Source of the DNA: Nocardia ninae NBRC 108245
GTDB taxonomy: Bacteria; Actinomycetota; Actinomycetes; Mycobacteriales; Mycobacteriaceae
Assembly: GCF_007990755.1 (NCBI RefSeq)
Contig: NZ_BJXA01000010.1
Location: 1-64,000 of the forward strand
Length of the DNA stretch: 64,000 bases
Direction of reading: 5' to 3'
Part shown: positions 10,471-20,539 of the stretch, in pieces
Layout: each line of letters opens with the position of its first letter
How positions within the stretch are numbered: the first letter of the stretch is position 1
Program-made: the position numbers and the translations under genes
The notes under the pieces: generated by a model
Told to the model about the DNA's origin: nothing
Database searches by the model: none
Seen by the model: the letters and a program-made list of their open reading frames with translations, nothing else

Positions 10471-11565
10471 GTGCATCTGCGAGGTGTGGTTCTCCCCGGG
10501 GAGGAAGTCCGCGATCTGTGGGTGCGGGACGGGCTGGTGTCGTTCGAACCGGTACCCGGCGCTGAAACACTGTGCCGCACAGGGTGGATCGTGCCCGGCC
10601 TGGTCGACGCGCACTGCCACGTCGGGATCCGCTACGGCGGCGGCGACGAGGATCACGACGGCGCCATCGCGCAGGCCGAGACCGAACGCGACGCCGGTGC
10701 GCTGCTGTTGCGCGACGCCGGCTCGCCCATCGACACCCGGTTCATCGATGACCACGAGGAACTGCCGCGGATCATCCGCGCGGGCCGCCACATCGCCCGC
10801 CCGCGCCGCTACATCCGCGAGCTGGGCATCGAACTCGACGACGAGCGCGACCTGCCGGAGATCGTCGCCGAGCAGGCCCGCTTCGGCGACGGCTGGGTGA
10901 AGATCGTCGGCGACTGGATCGATCGCTCCGTCGGCGACCTGCGTCCGCTGTGGAGCGACGCCATCCTCAAGGAGGCGATCGCCGCCGCCCATGCCAACGG
11001 CGCCCGCGTCACCGCCCACGTCTTCGGCGAGGACGCGCTACCCGGCCTGATCGACGCGGGGATCGACTGCCTCGAGCACGGCACCGGTCTCACCGACGAC
11101 ACCATCGAGATGATGGTCGAGCACGGCACCGCTCTCGTGCCGACCCTCGTCAATATCGACACCTTCCCCGAAATCGCCGACAGCGCAGGTAAATTCCCCA
11201 CCTACGCCGCGCACATGCGCGACCTGCACCGCCGGGTCCGCGGCACCGTGGCCAACGCCCACGACGCGGGTGTGCCGATCTTCGCGGGCACCGACGCGGG
11301 CGGATCCATCCGGCACGGTCGTATCGCCGACGAGATTACCGCCCTCGCCGGAGCGGGCCTGTCCGCACACGACGCCCTCGGCGCCGCCTCCTGGAACGCC
11401 CGCACGTGGCTCGGCCGCCCCAGCATCGAACACGGCGCCCCCGCCGACTTCGTTGTCTACCAAGAAGATCCGCGCACCCACCCCGAGACGCTCACCACCC
11501 CGTATGCGGTAGTCCTGCGCGGCCGCTTGTATGCCGACCACACGCCCGTCACCGGCCACCGGTAG
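10471..11565 (+). CDS. Amidohydrolase (imidazolonepropionase-like metal hydrolase)
   Basis: 364 residues from GTG 10471, with GGAGG 8 bases upstream. The fold markers of the amidohydrolase superfamily are visible: PGLVDAHCHVG (first metal-binding His pair) early, GARVTAHVFGEDA and CLEHGTGLTDD in the middle (metal/substrate histidines), and IFAGTDAGGS (the conserved Asp) near residue 272. The short N-terminal strand region and GAPADFVVYQEDP near the C-terminus form the usual composite beta sandwich. Substrate is not predictable; relatives act on cyclic amides, prolidyl dipeptides or N-acyl compounds. It follows the ffh terminator and is probably transcribed separately. Confidence 0.85.
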   Translation: MHLRGVVLPGEEVRDLWVRDGLVSFEPVPGAETLCRTGWIVPGLVDAHCHVGIRYGGGDEDHDGAIAQAETERDAGALLLRDAGSPIDTRFIDDHEELPRIIRAGRHIARPRRYIRELGIELDDERDLPEIVAEQARFGDGWVKIVGDWIDRSVGDLRPLWSDAILKEAIAAAHANGARVTAHVFGEDALPGLIDAGIDCLEHGTGLTDDTIEMMVEHGTALVPTLVNIDTFPEIADSAGKFPTYAAHMRDLHRRVRGTVANAHDAGVPIFAGTDAGGSIRHGRIADEITALAGAGLSAHDALGAASWNARTWLGRPSIEHGAPADFVVYQEDPRTHPETLTTPYAVVLRGRLYADHTPVTGHR

Positions 11566-11651
11566 TCGACCGGAAACCGGCGCTGCGATTACCGCCACCA
11601 TTTTCCGGTGATCATGATCGCGTCTCGGGTGCCCGCGTAGGGTCAGGTGAT

Positions 11652-12635
11652 ATGAGCATTCGCCTCGGTTATCAGATGCCCAACTTCAGTTACGGCACGC
11701 CAGTTCGCGAGTTGTTCCCGACCGTTGTCGCGCAGGCCAGGGAGGCCGAGGCGGCGGGGTTCGACACGGTGTTCGTGATGGACCATTTCTATCAGTTGCC
11801 CGGCCTCGGTGAACCGGAGGATCCGATGCTGGAGGCCTATACCGCGCTGGCTGGAATCGCCGCATCGACGGAGCGAATTCAATTGTCCGCGTTGGTGACC
11901 GGCAATACCTATCGCAATCCGGCTTTGCTCGCGAAGACCGTCACCACGCTCGATCTGGTCAGTGCCGGCCGCGCGATTCTCGGCATCGGCGCGGGCTGGT
12001 TCGAGCTGGAGCACAAATCCTATGGCTTCGAATTCGGAACTTTCACCGAGCGTTTCGAGCGGCTCGGCGAGGCGTTGCAGATCATCGAGCCGATGCTGCG
12101 CGGCAAGCGTTCCACCTTCGACGGCAAGTGGTATCACACCGACGACGCCATCAACGAGCCGCAGCTGCGCGACGATCTGCCGATCATGCTCGGCGGCGCG
12201 GGGGAGAAGAAGACCTTCGCGCTGGCCGCCCGCCATGCCGACCACCTCAACATCATCTGCAATGCCTCGGAGCTGCCGCGGAAGATGGCGGCTTTGCATC
12301 AGCGCTGCGCCGAGATCGGCCGTGATCCGGCCACGATGGAGGTGAGCTACCTGTGCTTCCTGATGGTCGACGAGGATGGCGACCAGGCGCGCGAACAGCA
12401 ACGGGACTTCTTGCGCAGCATCGATATCGATCTGTCCACGCTGTCCGAGGAGGAACGCGAGCAGACCGTCGCCGACCGTCAGTTCGTCGGCACGCCCGAT
12501 GAGGTTGCCGAACAGTTGCAGACCAGGGTGCTCGACCATGGTGTGCAGGGCATCATCGTGAACATGGTGACCAACGGTCACGAACCCGGCGCGGTCGAGC
12601 TCGCCGGACGCACCCTTGCTCCGCTGGTCCGCTGA
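11652..12635 (+). CDS. LLM-class (luciferase-like) F420-dependent oxidoreductase
   Basis: 327 residues from ATG 11652. The TIM-barrel luciferase-like family is indicated by the MSIRLGYQMPNFSYG start, EAAGFDTVFVMDHF, TERIQLSALVTGNTYRNPALLAKTVTTLD, GRAILGIGAGWFELEHKSYG and the late FVGTPDEVAEQL. In Corynebacteriales such proteins with the GIGAGWFExE pattern often use coenzyme F420, and this subgroup is often annotated as TIGR03560-type. Substrate unknown. It sits downstream of the amidohydrolase after 86 bp and upstream of a methyltransferase; nothing ties the three into one pathway. Confidence 0.88.
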   Translation: MSIRLGYQMPNFSYGTPVRELFPTVVAQAREAEAAGFDTVFVMDHFYQLPGLGEPEDPMLEAYTALAGIAASTERIQLSALVTGNTYRNPALLAKTVTTLDLVSAGRAILGIGAGWFELEHKSYGFEFGTFTERFERLGEALQIIEPMLRGKRSTFDGKWYHTDDAINEPQLRDDLPIMLGGAGEKKTFALAARHADHLNIICNASELPRKMAALHQRCAEIGRDPATMEVSYLCFLMVDEDGDQAREQQRDFLRSIDIDLSTLSEEEREQTVADRQFVGTPDEVAEQLQTRVLDHGVQGIIVNMVTNGHEPGAVELAGRTLAPLVR

Positions 12636-12697
12636 GTATCGAAGGCCCTGAAAAGTGTTGGGGCGCGAAAACTTCTGGGCTCGATAGACTTGGTCTT

Positions 12698-13444
12698 GTG
12701 ACGACGACCACACCGCGGCGCGCGTCCTACGGCTTCGACGCGCCGCCGGTCATGCTCACATTGGGTGTCCTCGCGGTCGGCTTTCTTGCGGCCGCCGTCG
12801 GCAACGCGGTGGTCGGCAATGCCGCACCGGCCTGGCTGACCTTGCTGGGCGGTCTCGCCATGGCCGTGCAGTTCGGACTGTTCCTGCACGCGACCCGGCG
12901 CGGAAAGTTCCGCGCCTGGGAACGCCTGCTCGACGATCTCAGGCTGCGCGGCGACGAGCGCCTGCTCGACCTGGGCTGCGGTCGCGGCGCGGTGCTGCTC
13001 GCGGCTGCGAAACGGCTACCCAAGGGACGCGCGGTCGGCATCGATCTGTGGCGCTCCGTCGACCAGTCCGGCAACAGTCTCGCAACCACCGAGCGGAACG
13101 CCGTGGCCGAAAACGTCGCCGACCGCGTCGAATTGCACACCGGCGACATGACCGCCCTGCCGTTCCGCGACGGCGAATTCGACGTGATCGTCTCCAGCCT
13201 CGCCATCCACAACATCAAAGCCCCCGCGCGCCGGGCCGCCGCCGTGCGCGAGGCACTGCGCGTGCTCCGCCCCGGCGGGCACCTCGTGCTGGTCGACATC
13301 GGCCGGACCGGCGAATACGAGTCCACGTTGTCTGCGAACGGCGCGGAGACGCTCACCGCGCGCACCCTCGGCTGGCAGCTGTGGTGGGGCGGGCCATGGA
13401 CGAAGACGCACGCGCTCACTGCCGAGGCTCCGCCCGCGACTTGA
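12698..13444 (+). CDS. Membrane-anchored SAM-dependent methyltransferase
   Basis: 248 residues from GTG 12698. Two hydrophobic stretches near the N-terminus (about 10-32 and 38-60) would place the enzyme at the membrane. They are followed by a class I methyltransferase core with LLDLGCGRGAVLLAAA near residue 89 (SAM-binding loop), an acidic strand end AVGIDLW, and HTGDMTALPFRDGEFDVIVSS (motifs II and III). The ending VLRPGGHLVLVDIGRTGEY is typical of small-molecule methyltransferases. Substrate unknown. Confidence 0.85.
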   Translation: MTTTTPRRASYGFDAPPVMLTLGVLAVGFLAAAVGNAVVGNAAPAWLTLLGGLAMAVQFGLFLHATRRGKFRAWERLLDDLRLRGDERLLDLGCGRGAVLLAAAKRLPKGRAVGIDLWRSVDQSGNSLATTERNAVAENVADRVELHTGDMTALPFRDGEFDVIVSSLAIHNIKAPARRAAAVREALRVLRPGGHLVLVDIGRTGEYESTLSANGAETLTARTLGWQLWWGGPWTKTHALTAEAPPAT

Positions 13445-13538
13445 GCGCGAGGGACGGCGGAATCCCGCGGTGCCGATGAATTCCGTTGGCGCGGCACGTC
13501 TTCAGTAGAAGACGCATTCCCGACCGGCAGGAGCAGCG

Positions 13539-14090
13539 ATGCGGGACCTGATAGTGACCGAGAACATCACCCTGGACGGCGTGATCGAGGCCGCGGACTG
13601 GTTCGCGGTGGCCAACGCCGAAGGGGTGGATCAGTCCGACCTCACGGCGGTGCTCGGCACGCACATGGCGAACTCCGACGCGGTGCTGTTCGGCCGCGTC
13701 TCCTTCGAGGAGATGCGCGGGTACTGGCCGAAGCAGATCGACGACCCGACCGGCGTCACCGACCACCTGAACAAGACGACGAAATACGTCGTGTCGAGCA
13801 CCATGGAGGACCCCGAGTGGGAGAACACGGTCATCCTGCGCGGTGTGGACGACCTCCGCGCCGTGCGTGAGCAGCCGGGCAAGGACATCGTCGCGACCGG
13901 CAGCATCCAGCTGGTGCACGCCCTCATCGCCGCCGACCTGGTCGACGAGTACCGTCTGTTCGTTTACCCGGTGGTCCAGGGCACAGGCAGGCGTTTGTTC
14001 GCCGATGCCGCGCGTATCCCGTCGTTGCTCCTCGTAGAGACGCACCCGTTCAACTCCGGCGTGGTGCTGCTGCGTTACCGGCGGCCGTAG
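13539..14090 (+). CDS. Dihydrofolate reductase-like (RibD C-terminal) family protein
   Basis: 183 residues from ATG 13539 (ribosome site in accggcaggagcag). The chain MRDLIVTENITLDGVIE, DAVLFGRVSFEEMRGYWP, TKYVVSSTMEDPEW, DIVATGSIQLVHALIAADLVDEYRLFVYPVVQGTG corresponds to the RibD-C/YyaP family that shares the DHFR fold and usually binds NADPH. It is not the folA housekeeping enzyme. The downstream neighbour is the rpsP operon, which has its own promoter. Confidence 0.88.
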   Translation: MRDLIVTENITLDGVIEAADWFAVANAEGVDQSDLTAVLGTHMANSDAVLFGRVSFEEMRGYWPKQIDDPTGVTDHLNKTTKYVVSSTMEDPEWENTVILRGVDDLRAVREQPGKDIVATGSIQLVHALIAADLVDEYRLFVYPVVQGTGRRLFADAARIPSLLLVETHPFNSGVVLLRYRRP

Positions 14091-14114
14091 CGGGGCCGGC
14101 CTGTCTCCAGGTAC

Positions 14115-14149
14115 GCGATTTCTGGTGGCGGTGACCCATCTGGCACAAT
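14115..14149 (+). promoter_or_regulatory. Promoter of the rpsP operon (bipartite element shared with rplS)
   Basis: GCGATTT at 14115-14121 and ATCTGGCACAAT at 14138-14149 are separated by the same distance as in the copy upstream of rplS (25709-25743). TGGCACAAT looks like an extended -10 (TGn then CACAAT). It lies about 150 bases before rpsP, leaving a long leader. Confidence 0.6.
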
Positions 14150-14296
14150 GAACAACCGTCCTTCCGGACAAGTGTCAGCCCGTCTCCGGTTACGTACCGC
14201 GCGGCGGTCACACACTCCATGCGCTAAACCGGGCTCGCAGACCGTGCGGGTCGCTGAATTGCGCCGTGACCAACCTACGAAAGAGGCAGAACAAGC

Positions 14297-14734
14297 ATGG
14301 CTGTTCGCATCAAGCTCACCCGCCTGGGCAAGATCCGCAACCCGCAGTACCGCATCGTCGTCGCCGACGCGCGCACCCGCCGGGACGGCCGGTCCATCGA
14401 GTCCATCGGCCTGTACCACCCGAAGGAAGAGCCGTCGCTCATCGAGATCGATTCCGAGCGCGCTCAGTACTGGCTGAGTGTCGGCGCGCAGCCGACCGAG
14501 CCCGTCCAGCGCCTGCTGGAGATCACCGGCGATTGGCAGAAGTTCAAGGGCCTGCCGGGCACCGAGGGCACCCTGAAGACCAAGGCTGAGAAGACGTCCA
14601 AGCTGGACCTGTTCAACGCCGCGCTGGCCGCCGCCGACAACGGCCCGACCAACGAGGCCGTCACCCCGAAGAAGAAGGCCGCCAAGAAGGAAGAGGCCGC
14701 CGAGGCGCCCGCCGCTGCCGAGGCCGCTGAGTAA
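14297..14734 (+). CDS. rpsP: 30S ribosomal protein S16
   Basis: 145 residues from ATG 14297. The S16 core is complete: [58 protein letters not shown]. After about residue 85 comes a Lys/Ala/Glu-rich extension usual in actinobacterial S16. First gene of rpsP-khpA-rimM-trmD; its stop TAA overlaps the ATG of the next gene. Confidence 0.98.
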   Translation: MAVRIKLTRLGKIRNPQYRIVVADARTRRDGRSIESIGLYHPKEEPSLIEIDSERAQYWLSVGAQPTEPVQRLLEITGDWQKFKGLPGTEGTLKTKAEKTSKLDLFNAALAAADNGPTNEAVTPKKKAAKKEEAAEAPAAAEAAE

Positions 14735-14976
14735 TGAGTGCTGTCGTCGCCGATGCCGTCGAACATTTGGTTCGCGGCATCGTCGCCAATCCCGATGACG
14801 TCCGCGTCGAGCTGATCACCGGCCGCCGCGGACGCACCGTCGAGGTGCATGTGCACCCCGACGACCTGGGCAAGGTGATCGGTCGCGGCGGTCGTACCGC
14901 GACCGCGCTGCGCACCCTCGTCGCCGGCATCGGCGGCCGGGGCATCCGGGTCGACGTGGTCGACACCGATCAGTAG
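14734..14976 (+). CDS. khpA: KH-domain RNA-binding protein KhpA
   Basis: 80 residues; its ATG overlaps the rpsP stop (TAATG). A single KH domain with VIGRGGRTATALRTL (the GxxG loop, here GRGG) spans most of the protein. KhpA proteins bind RNA, often as a partner of KhpB, and this gene always sits between rpsP and rimM in actinobacteria. The next gene begins directly after its stop codon. Confidence 0.95.
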   Translation: MSAVVADAVEHLVRGIVANPDDVRVELITGRRGRTVEVHVHPDDLGKVIGRGGRTATALRTLVAGIGGRGIRVDVVDTDQ

Positions 14977-15501
14977 ATGGAACTTGTCGTAGGACGGGTC
15001 GCCAAGTCGCACGGCGTGCGCGGTGAACTGGTCGTCGAGATACGCACCGATGATCCCGCGGCCCGGTTCGCGCCGGGCAGCACGCTGCGCGGACGGCTGC
15101 CGCGATCCAAAGAAGTCCACGACTTCACCGTGGAGTCGGCTCGGGAGCACTCGGGCCGGCTTCTGGTGTTTCTCGCCGGCGTCGCCGGCCGGGACGCGGC
15201 CGACGCGTTGCGCGGCACGCTGTTCGTGGTGGACAGCGAGGACCTGCCGCCGTCCGACGACCCGGACGAGTACTACGACCACGAACTCGAGGGGCTGACC
15301 GTCCAGCTCACCGACGCGACCGTGGTCGGCACCGTGCGCGAAGTGCTGCATTCCGCTGCGGGAGAACTGCTTTCGGTGACCGCCGCGGAAGACGGCCGGG
15401 AGATCCTGATCCCCTTCGTCACCGCCATCGTGCCAACGGTGTCCCTCGCGGACCGGCTGATCGTCATCGATCCGCCCGAAGGACTCCTCGATCCGGAATG
15501 A
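14977..15501 (+). CDS. rimM: 16S rRNA processing protein RimM
   Basis: 174 residues, start immediately after the khpA stop. RimM helps mature the 30S head by binding S19. The N-terminal RimM beta barrel ([20 protein letters not shown]) and the C-terminal PRC-barrel ([14 protein letters not shown] ... [20 protein letters not shown]) are both present. Confidence 0.97.
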   Translation: MELVVGRVAKSHGVRGELVVEIRTDDPAARFAPGSTLRGRLPRSKEVHDFTVESAREHSGRLLVFLAGVAGRDAADALRGTLFVVDSEDLPPSDDPDEYYDHELEGLTVQLTDATVVGTVREVLHSAAGELLSVTAAEDGREILIPFVTAIVPTVSLADRLIVIDPPEGLLDPE

Positions 15502-15508
15502 GGTCGGC

Positions 15509-16195
15509 GTGAAACTCGATGTCGTCACGATCTTCCCGGAATACCTGGAGCCGCTGCGAACGGCGTTGCTGGGCAAGGCCATCGACAAGGGCCTGCTCTC
15601 GCTGGACGTACACGATCTGCGCCGCTGGACCCACGACGTGCACAAGTCCGTCGACGATTCGCCCTACGGCGGCGGGCCGGGCATGGTCATGAAGCCGACG
15701 GTCTGGGGTGACGCCCTCGACGAGGTCTGCCCCGACGACGCACTGCTGGTCGTCCCCACACCCGCCGGTGTCCCGTTCACGCAGGAAACTGCGCACCGCT
15801 GGGCCGCCGAAGAGCACCTCGTTTTCGCCTGTGGCCGCTATGAAGGCATCGATCAGCGCGTCTTCGACGACGCCGCCCGCCGAGTCCGCGTCGAAGAGGT
15901 CAGCATCGGCGACTACGTCCTCATCGGTGGCGAGGCCGCCGTGCTCGTCATGACCGAAGCCGTCGTCCGCCTGCTGCCCGGTGTGCTCGGCAATCAGCAG
16001 TCCCACCAAGAGGATTCGTTCTCCGACGGCCTGCTCGAAGGCCCCAGCTATACCCGCCCCGTCGTCTGGCGCGACCTCGAGGTGCCCTCGGTGCTGCTGT
16101 CCGGCGACCACGCCAAGGTGGCCGCCTGGCGCCACGAGCAATCCGTCGAGCGCACCCGCGCCCGCCGCCCGGACCTGCTTCCCGGCACCGACTGA
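15509..16195 (+). CDS. trmD: tRNA (guanine-N1)-methyltransferase TrmD
   Basis: 228 residues from GTG 15509, seven bases after rimM. TrmD methylates G37 of tRNAs to prevent frameshifting. The SPOUT trefoil-knot motifs are clear: [44 protein letters not shown] and [19 protein letters not shown]. In many bacteria rplS follows at once; here it lies 9.7 kb away. Confidence 0.98.
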   Translation: MKLDVVTIFPEYLEPLRTALLGKAIDKGLLSLDVHDLRRWTHDVHKSVDDSPYGGGPGMVMKPTVWGDALDEVCPDDALLVVPTPAGVPFTQETAHRWAAEEHLVFACGRYEGIDQRVFDDAARRVRVEEVSIGDYVLIGGEAAVLVMTEAVVRLLPGVLGNQQSHQEDSFSDGLLEGPSYTRPVVWRDLEVPSVLLSGDHAKVAAWRHEQSVERTRARRPDLLPGTD

Positions 16196-16220
16196 AGGTG
16201 CTCTCGCGCCGAGAGCACCT
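16196..16220. terminator. Bidirectional hairpin between trmD and the LuxR gene
   Basis: AGGTGCTCTCG (16196-16206) and CGAGAGCACCT (16210-16220) form a perfect 11-bp stem with a 3-nt loop, fitting exactly between the trmD stop and the stop of the convergent gene at 16223. Confidence 0.7.
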
Positions 16221-16222
16221 GT

Positions 16223-17071
16223 CTACGGCAGCAACCCGTGCCGGCGCGCGGTGACCACGGCCTCGTGGCGGGTATGCGCGTCCAGCTTGGTCATGGCGTT
16301 GCGGAGGTAGCTCTTGATGGTCTCCGGCCCGACCGAGAGGCGTTGGGCGGCTTCCTGATTGGTGCAGCCGAGCGCGATCTGAGCGAGCACGTCCAACTCA
16401 CGCCGGGACAGGTGCGGAGCGTCCGTCGCCGGGTCGCCGACCATCACGCGCGTCAGGCGTTCGCACACGGTGTGCAGGCGATTGCGGAGGTGGTCGTCGG
16501 CCGAGTGGACCATGCCGCGGAGTTCGGCGTGGATGTCGCGCAGCTCCTCGGCCATGGCGGGTGCGGTGTCGGAGGCCGGGTTGGTCGCCTCGAGCAGCCG
16601 CAGGCGCCGGTCCACCTCGTCGCGAATAGCGATCTCGGTGGCCAGTCGGCGACCCGCCTGGACGACGAGGTCGGCGGTGCGATCGCCCAGCGGGCTCGCA
16701 CCGCGCGTCGCCGCGTAGAGCACCGCGCGCGAGCGCTGGCCGACCACCACTGGCACCGCGACGATCGAGCGGAGCCCTTCGCCGGAGACCGGCCCGTCGT
16801 AGTGGTGGGTGATGCTGGAGGTGTTGAAGTAATCCGAGACCGAGGCGGGGCGGCCGGAATCCATCACGCGCCCACCGAGACCCGAGGTGCGCAGCACCGA
16901 GAGTCCGCGCAGGCCGTTGGTCAGGGTGCCGACGAATTCTGATAGCAGCAGTGCATCGCCGTGCACTTCGCCGCCGAACGCCACCGGCACCCGCGCCGTG
17001 CCCGCTACCCAGCGGATTTCGGCGCGCAAGGCGTCGGCGTCGCGTGGACGCAACAGTGAACTGTGGGTCAT
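16223..17071 (-). CDS. GAF-type sensor / LuxR helix-turn-helix regulator
   Basis: 282 residues from ATG 17071 (ribosome site aggggtgag upstream). Residues about 25-165 resemble a GAF sensory domain with conserved stretches SVSDYFNTSS and RSIVAVPVVVGQRSRAVLYAAT. A helical linker follows, and residues about 215-282 are a LuxR DNA-binding domain (LSRRELDVLAQIALGCTNQE, then SVGPETIKSYLRNAMTKLDA). Such GAF-LuxR proteins are single-component activators common near acyl-CoA ligases in Corynebacteriales. It is divergent from the two ligase genes (87 bp between starts) and is their likely regulator; the ligand may be an aromatic or acyl compound, but this is inference. Confidence 0.88.
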   Translation of the reverse strand: MTHSSLLRPRDADALRAEIRWVAGTARVPVAFGGEVHGDALLLSEFVGTLTNGLRGLSVLRTSGLGGRVMDSGRPASVSDYFNTSSITHHYDGPVSGEGLRSIVAVPVVVGQRSRAVLYAATRGASPLGDRTADLVVQAGRRLATEIAIRDEVDRRLRLLEATNPASDTAPAMAEELRDIHAELRGMVHSADDHLRNRLHTVCERLTRVMVGDPATDAPHLSRRELDVLAQIALGCTNQEAAQRLSVGPETIKSYLRNAMTKLDAHTRHEAVVTARRHGLLP

Positions 17072-17158
17072 GGGACTCACCCCTTTTCGGGGGTAGTGGG
17101 TGATCGATGTGACCCACATCCTATTGGGTGAGCTGGATCATGATGAGGAGTGGCGGAA

Positions 17159-18781
17159 ATGGGCACCGATCTGACTGCGCGGGTGCGCGAACTGCTGGAC
17201 ATGTACGACCGGCCCGACGCGTGCGCGGCGGACCTGCTGTGTGACCGGCATCCGGCGGACGCTATCGCCTGCACCATCGTCGATCGCGACCTGTCCTCGA
17301 TCGATCTCACCTACGGCGAACTGCGCGAACGTTCGGCGCGTTTCGCCACCGGCCTGGCCCAACTGGGGATCCAGCAGGGCGACCGGGTGGCGACACTGAT
17401 GGGGAAATCCACCGATCTGGTGGTGGCGTTGCTCGGGATCTGGCGCCGCGGCGCGGTACATGTTCCGTTGTTCACCGCGTTCGCGCCGCCTGCCATCGCG
17501 TTCCGGCTGGAGGCGAGCGGCACCTCGATCGTCATCGCCGATGCCGATCAAGCGGCCAAACTGGCGCCCGGCCCCGACATGCCCGCCGACCCGCCATGGC
17601 AGCTCATCGTCAGCGGTGACGCGCCCGAGGGCACGCTGGGCATGGTGGATCTGCTCGCCGAAGACGCGCAGCACGAACCGGCGGCGGTGATCGGCGGCGA
17701 CGGTCTGCTGGTCGAGCTGTTCACCAGCGGCACCACCGGAACGCCCAAGGGCGTGCCGATTCCGTTGCGCGCACTCGCGTCGTTCCAGGCGTATCAGGAG
17801 TTCGCACTGGACGTGCGCGCGGACGACGTGTTCTGGAACGCCGCCGATCCGGGCTGGGCGTACGGCCTGTACTGGGCGATCATGGCGCCGCTGGCGAGCG
17901 GTGTGCGCAGCATCCTGTTGCACGCCCCGTTCTCGCCGACGCTCACCTGGCAGGTGCTGGAACGCTTCGGCGTCACCAACTTCACCGCCGCCCCGACGGT
18001 GTATCGCGCACTGCGCGCCGACAGCGCCGGGGCGTCGATGCATGCCGCACTGCGCCGCGCCTCGTCCGCCGGTGAACCGCTGACCCCCGAGGTCGTCGCA
18101 TGGTCGCAGGAGCATCTGGGTGTCGCCGTGCGCGACCATTACGGGCAGACCGAGCACGGCATGCTGATCTGCAACTCCTGGCACGAGGCGCTCGACGCCG
18201 AGGTCCCGGCCGGCTCGATGGGCCGGGCGCTGCCAGGGTGGACGTGTGCGGTGCTGTCCGATGACAGCGACACCATCGCGCCCACCGGCGAGCTCGGCCG
18301 GGTGGCCATCGACACCGAAAACAGCCCGCTGCTCTGGTTTCTCGGCTATCTCAACGCGCCGGAGCGCACCGCGCAGCGCTACACCTCCGACGGCCGCTGG
18401 TACCTCACCGGCGACGCGGGCTCGCAGGACGAGAACGGTTTCTTCCGCTTCTCCGCGCGCGACGACGACGTGATCATCATGGCCGGCTACCGGATCGGCC
18501 CGTTCGAGGTGGAGAGCGTGCTGGTGTTGCACGACCAGGTCGCCGAGGCCGCGGTGGTCGGCATGCCCGACGAACTGCGCGGTGAGGTGCTCGAGGCGTT
18601 CGTGGTGTTGCGCGACGGGGTCGCCGGTAGCGTCGAGCTGGAGGCCGAGCTGCAGGATCTGGTGAAGAAGAAGTTCGCCGCCCACGCCTACCCGCGCACG
18701 GTGCACTTCGTCGAGAGTCTGCCGAAGACGCCGAGCGGCAAGGTGCAGCGATATGTGCTGCGGCAGAAGGGAAACAAGTGA
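17159..18781 (+). CDS. AMP-forming acyl-CoA ligase (acetyl/medium-chain type)
   Basis: 540 residues from ATG 17159 (GAGGAG 8 bases upstream; a GTG at 17150 inside that site is less likely). The enzyme activates a carboxylic acid with ATP to an acyl-AMP and then a CoA ester. Motifs: P-loop-like LFTSGTTGTPKGVPIP, VRDHYGQTEHGMLICN, WYLTGDAGSQDENGFF, RDDDVIIMAGYRIGPFEVES and the catalytic lysine in TPSGKVQRY near the end. The GYRIGPFEVE form is typical of the acetyl/propionyl/medium-chain branch. The stop TGA overlaps the start of the next ligase, so the two are translationally coupled. Confidence 0.9.
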   Translation: MGTDLTARVRELLDMYDRPDACAADLLCDRHPADAIACTIVDRDLSSIDLTYGELRERSARFATGLAQLGIQQGDRVATLMGKSTDLVVALLGIWRRGAVHVPLFTAFAPPAIAFRLEASGTSIVIADADQAAKLAPGPDMPADPPWQLIVSGDAPEGTLGMVDLLAEDAQHEPAAVIGGDGLLVELFTSGTTGTPKGVPIPLRALASFQAYQEFALDVRADDVFWNAADPGWAYGLYWAIMAPLASGVRSILLHAPFSPTLTWQVLERFGVTNFTAAPTVYRALRADSAGASMHAALRRASSAGEPLTPEVVAWSQEHLGVAVRDHYGQTEHGMLICNSWHEALDAEVPAGSMGRALPGWTCAVLSDDSDTIAPTGELGRVAIDTENSPLLWFLGYLNAPERTAQRYTSDGRWYLTGDAGSQDENGFFRFSARDDDVIIMAGYRIGPFEVESVLVLHDQVAEAAVVGMPDELRGEVLEAFVVLRDGVAGSVELEAELQDLVKKKFAAHAYPRTVHFVESLPKTPSGKVQRYVLRQKGNK

Positions 18782-20406
18782 TGTCGCTCCCGAGTTACGC
18801 GTCCGGCACCTCGGAAACCCCGCTGCTCGGTGACACCATCGGCGGCAATCTCGACCGCACCGTCGCCGCCTACCCGGACCGGGAAGCGTTGGTGGACAAG
18901 CCCACCGATCGGCGCTGGACCTACCGCGAGCTCGGTGCCGCGATCGACGCGCTGGCCACCGGGCTGGCCGAGCGCGGTATCGGCAAGGGCGACCGCGTCG
19001 GCATCTGGGCGCCGAACTGCGCCGAATGGTTCTTCGTGCAGTACGCGACGGCGAAGATCGGCGCGATCCTGGTCAATATCAATCCCGCCTACCGCACCAG
19101 CGAGCTGGAATACGTGCTGTGCCAAGCGGGTGTGCGGGTGCTGGTCGCGGCCCCGGAGTTCAAGACCTCGAACTATGTCGCGATGATCGAGGAGGTTCGG
19201 CCGAACTGCCCGGCACTGGAGCAGGTGCTGGTGCTCGGTACGCCGGAATGGGATGAGCTGGCGGGCACCGCGATCGACGCGGATCGGTTGGCCGCGCTGG
19301 GCGCGGAACTGTCCATCGACGACCCGATCAACATCCAATACACCTCGGGGACAACAGGTTTCCCCAAGGGTGCCACGCTCAGCCATCACAACATCCTGAA
19401 CAACGGCTTCTTCGTCGGTGAACTCTGCGGCTACACCGAACAGGACCGGATCTGCGTGCCGGTGCCGTTCTACCACTGCTTCGGCATGGTCATGGGCAAT
19501 CTGGCCAGCACCAGTCACGGTGCGGCGGTGGTTATTCCGGCGCCGGCGTTCGATCCGGTGGCGACCCTGGCCGCCGTCGAGTCCGAGCGCTGCACCTCGC
19601 TCTACGGCGTGCCGACCATGTTCATCGCGCTGCTCACCGAATTGGATTCCGCCACACCGGATCTGTCCAGCCTGCGCACCGGCATCATGGCGGGCTCGCC
19701 GTGTCCCGTCGAGGTGATGAAGCGCGTGATCGACCGGATGGGCATGCACGAGGTGTGCATCTGTTACGGCATGACCGAGACCTCGCCGGTGTCCACCCAG
19801 ACCCGCCGCGACGACGGCATCGACCGGCGCACCGCCACCGTCGGCCGGGTCGGCCCGCATCTCGAGGTCAAGATCGTCGATCCGGCAACGGGTCTCACGG
19901 TGCCGCGCGGCGAGCCGGGCGAACTCTGCACCCGCGGCTACTCGGTGATGCTCGGCTACTGGAACGACCAGGACAAGACCACCGAGGCGATCGACACCGC
20001 CCGCTGGATGCACACCGGCGACATCGGCGTGATGGACGACGACGGCTACCTGGCGATCACCGGCCGGATCAAGGACATGGTCATCCGCGGCGGCGAGAAC
20101 GTCTACCCGCGCGAGATCGAGGAGTTCCTCTACACCCATCCCGACATCCTGGATGCCCAGGTGATCGGCGTGCCCGACCCGAAATACGGTGAGGAGCTGA
20201 TGGCCTGGATCCGGATGCGCGACGGCGCGGCGCCGTTGGACGCCGAGGCCGTGCGCGAGTTCTGCGCGGGCAAGTTGGCGCATTTCAAGATTCCGCGCTA
20301 TGTGCACGTGGTCGAGGAGTTTCCGATGACAGTCACCGGCAAAATTCGCAAGGCGGAGATGCGTGAATTGTCACGTGGGCTCCTGTGTTTGCCGCAGGAA
20401 GTCTGA
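18781..20406 (+). CDS. AMP-forming fatty-acyl-CoA ligase
   Basis: 541 residues from ATG 18781, which overlaps the previous stop (GTG 18778 is also possible). Motifs: [76 protein letters not shown] and [12 protein letters not shown] with the catalytic lysine. The [13 protein letters not shown] form marks the fatty-acyl/methylthiopropionyl-CoA ligase branch, different from its neighbour, so the pair likely act on different substrates of one degradation route. Controlled in all likelihood by the divergent GAF-LuxR protein. Confidence 0.92.
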   Translation: MSLPSYASGTSETPLLGDTIGGNLDRTVAAYPDREALVDKPTDRRWTYRELGAAIDALATGLAERGIGKGDRVGIWAPNCAEWFFVQYATAKIGAILVNINPAYRTSELEYVLCQAGVRVLVAAPEFKTSNYVAMIEEVRPNCPALEQVLVLGTPEWDELAGTAIDADRLAALGAELSIDDPINIQYTSGTTGFPKGATLSHHNILNNGFFVGELCGYTEQDRICVPVPFYHCFGMVMGNLASTSHGAAVVIPAPAFDPVATLAAVESERCTSLYGVPTMFIALLTELDSATPDLSSLRTGIMAGSPCPVEVMKRVIDRMGMHEVCICYGMTETSPVSTQTRRDDGIDRRTATVGRVGPHLEVKIVDPATGLTVPRGEPGELCTRGYSVMLGYWNDQDKTTEAIDTARWMHTGDIGVMDDDGYLAITGRIKDMVIRGGENVYPREIEEFLYTHPDILDAQVIGVPDPKYGEELMAWIRMRDGAAPLDAEAVREFCAGKLAHFKIPRYVHVVEEFPMTVTGKIRKAEMRELSRGLLCLPQEV

Positions 20407-20539
20407 TATCGCTGCTGGTGAGAGACGTTAACGTAGCGGATGCCCCGAATTGTGTGGTCATGTGAGTTGCCAGTGATCCACATATGGTGGAACAAGGTCA
20501 TTTTCGGGGATTGACAAATCTGATATCGAAAGGTCTTGC

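Noticed and set aside
10471-14090. Possible secondary-metabolite cluster of amidohydrolase, F420-type enzyme, methyltransferase and DHFR-like protein
   Set aside because: Each has its own gap and no shared promoter or pathway logic; co-location looks incidental.
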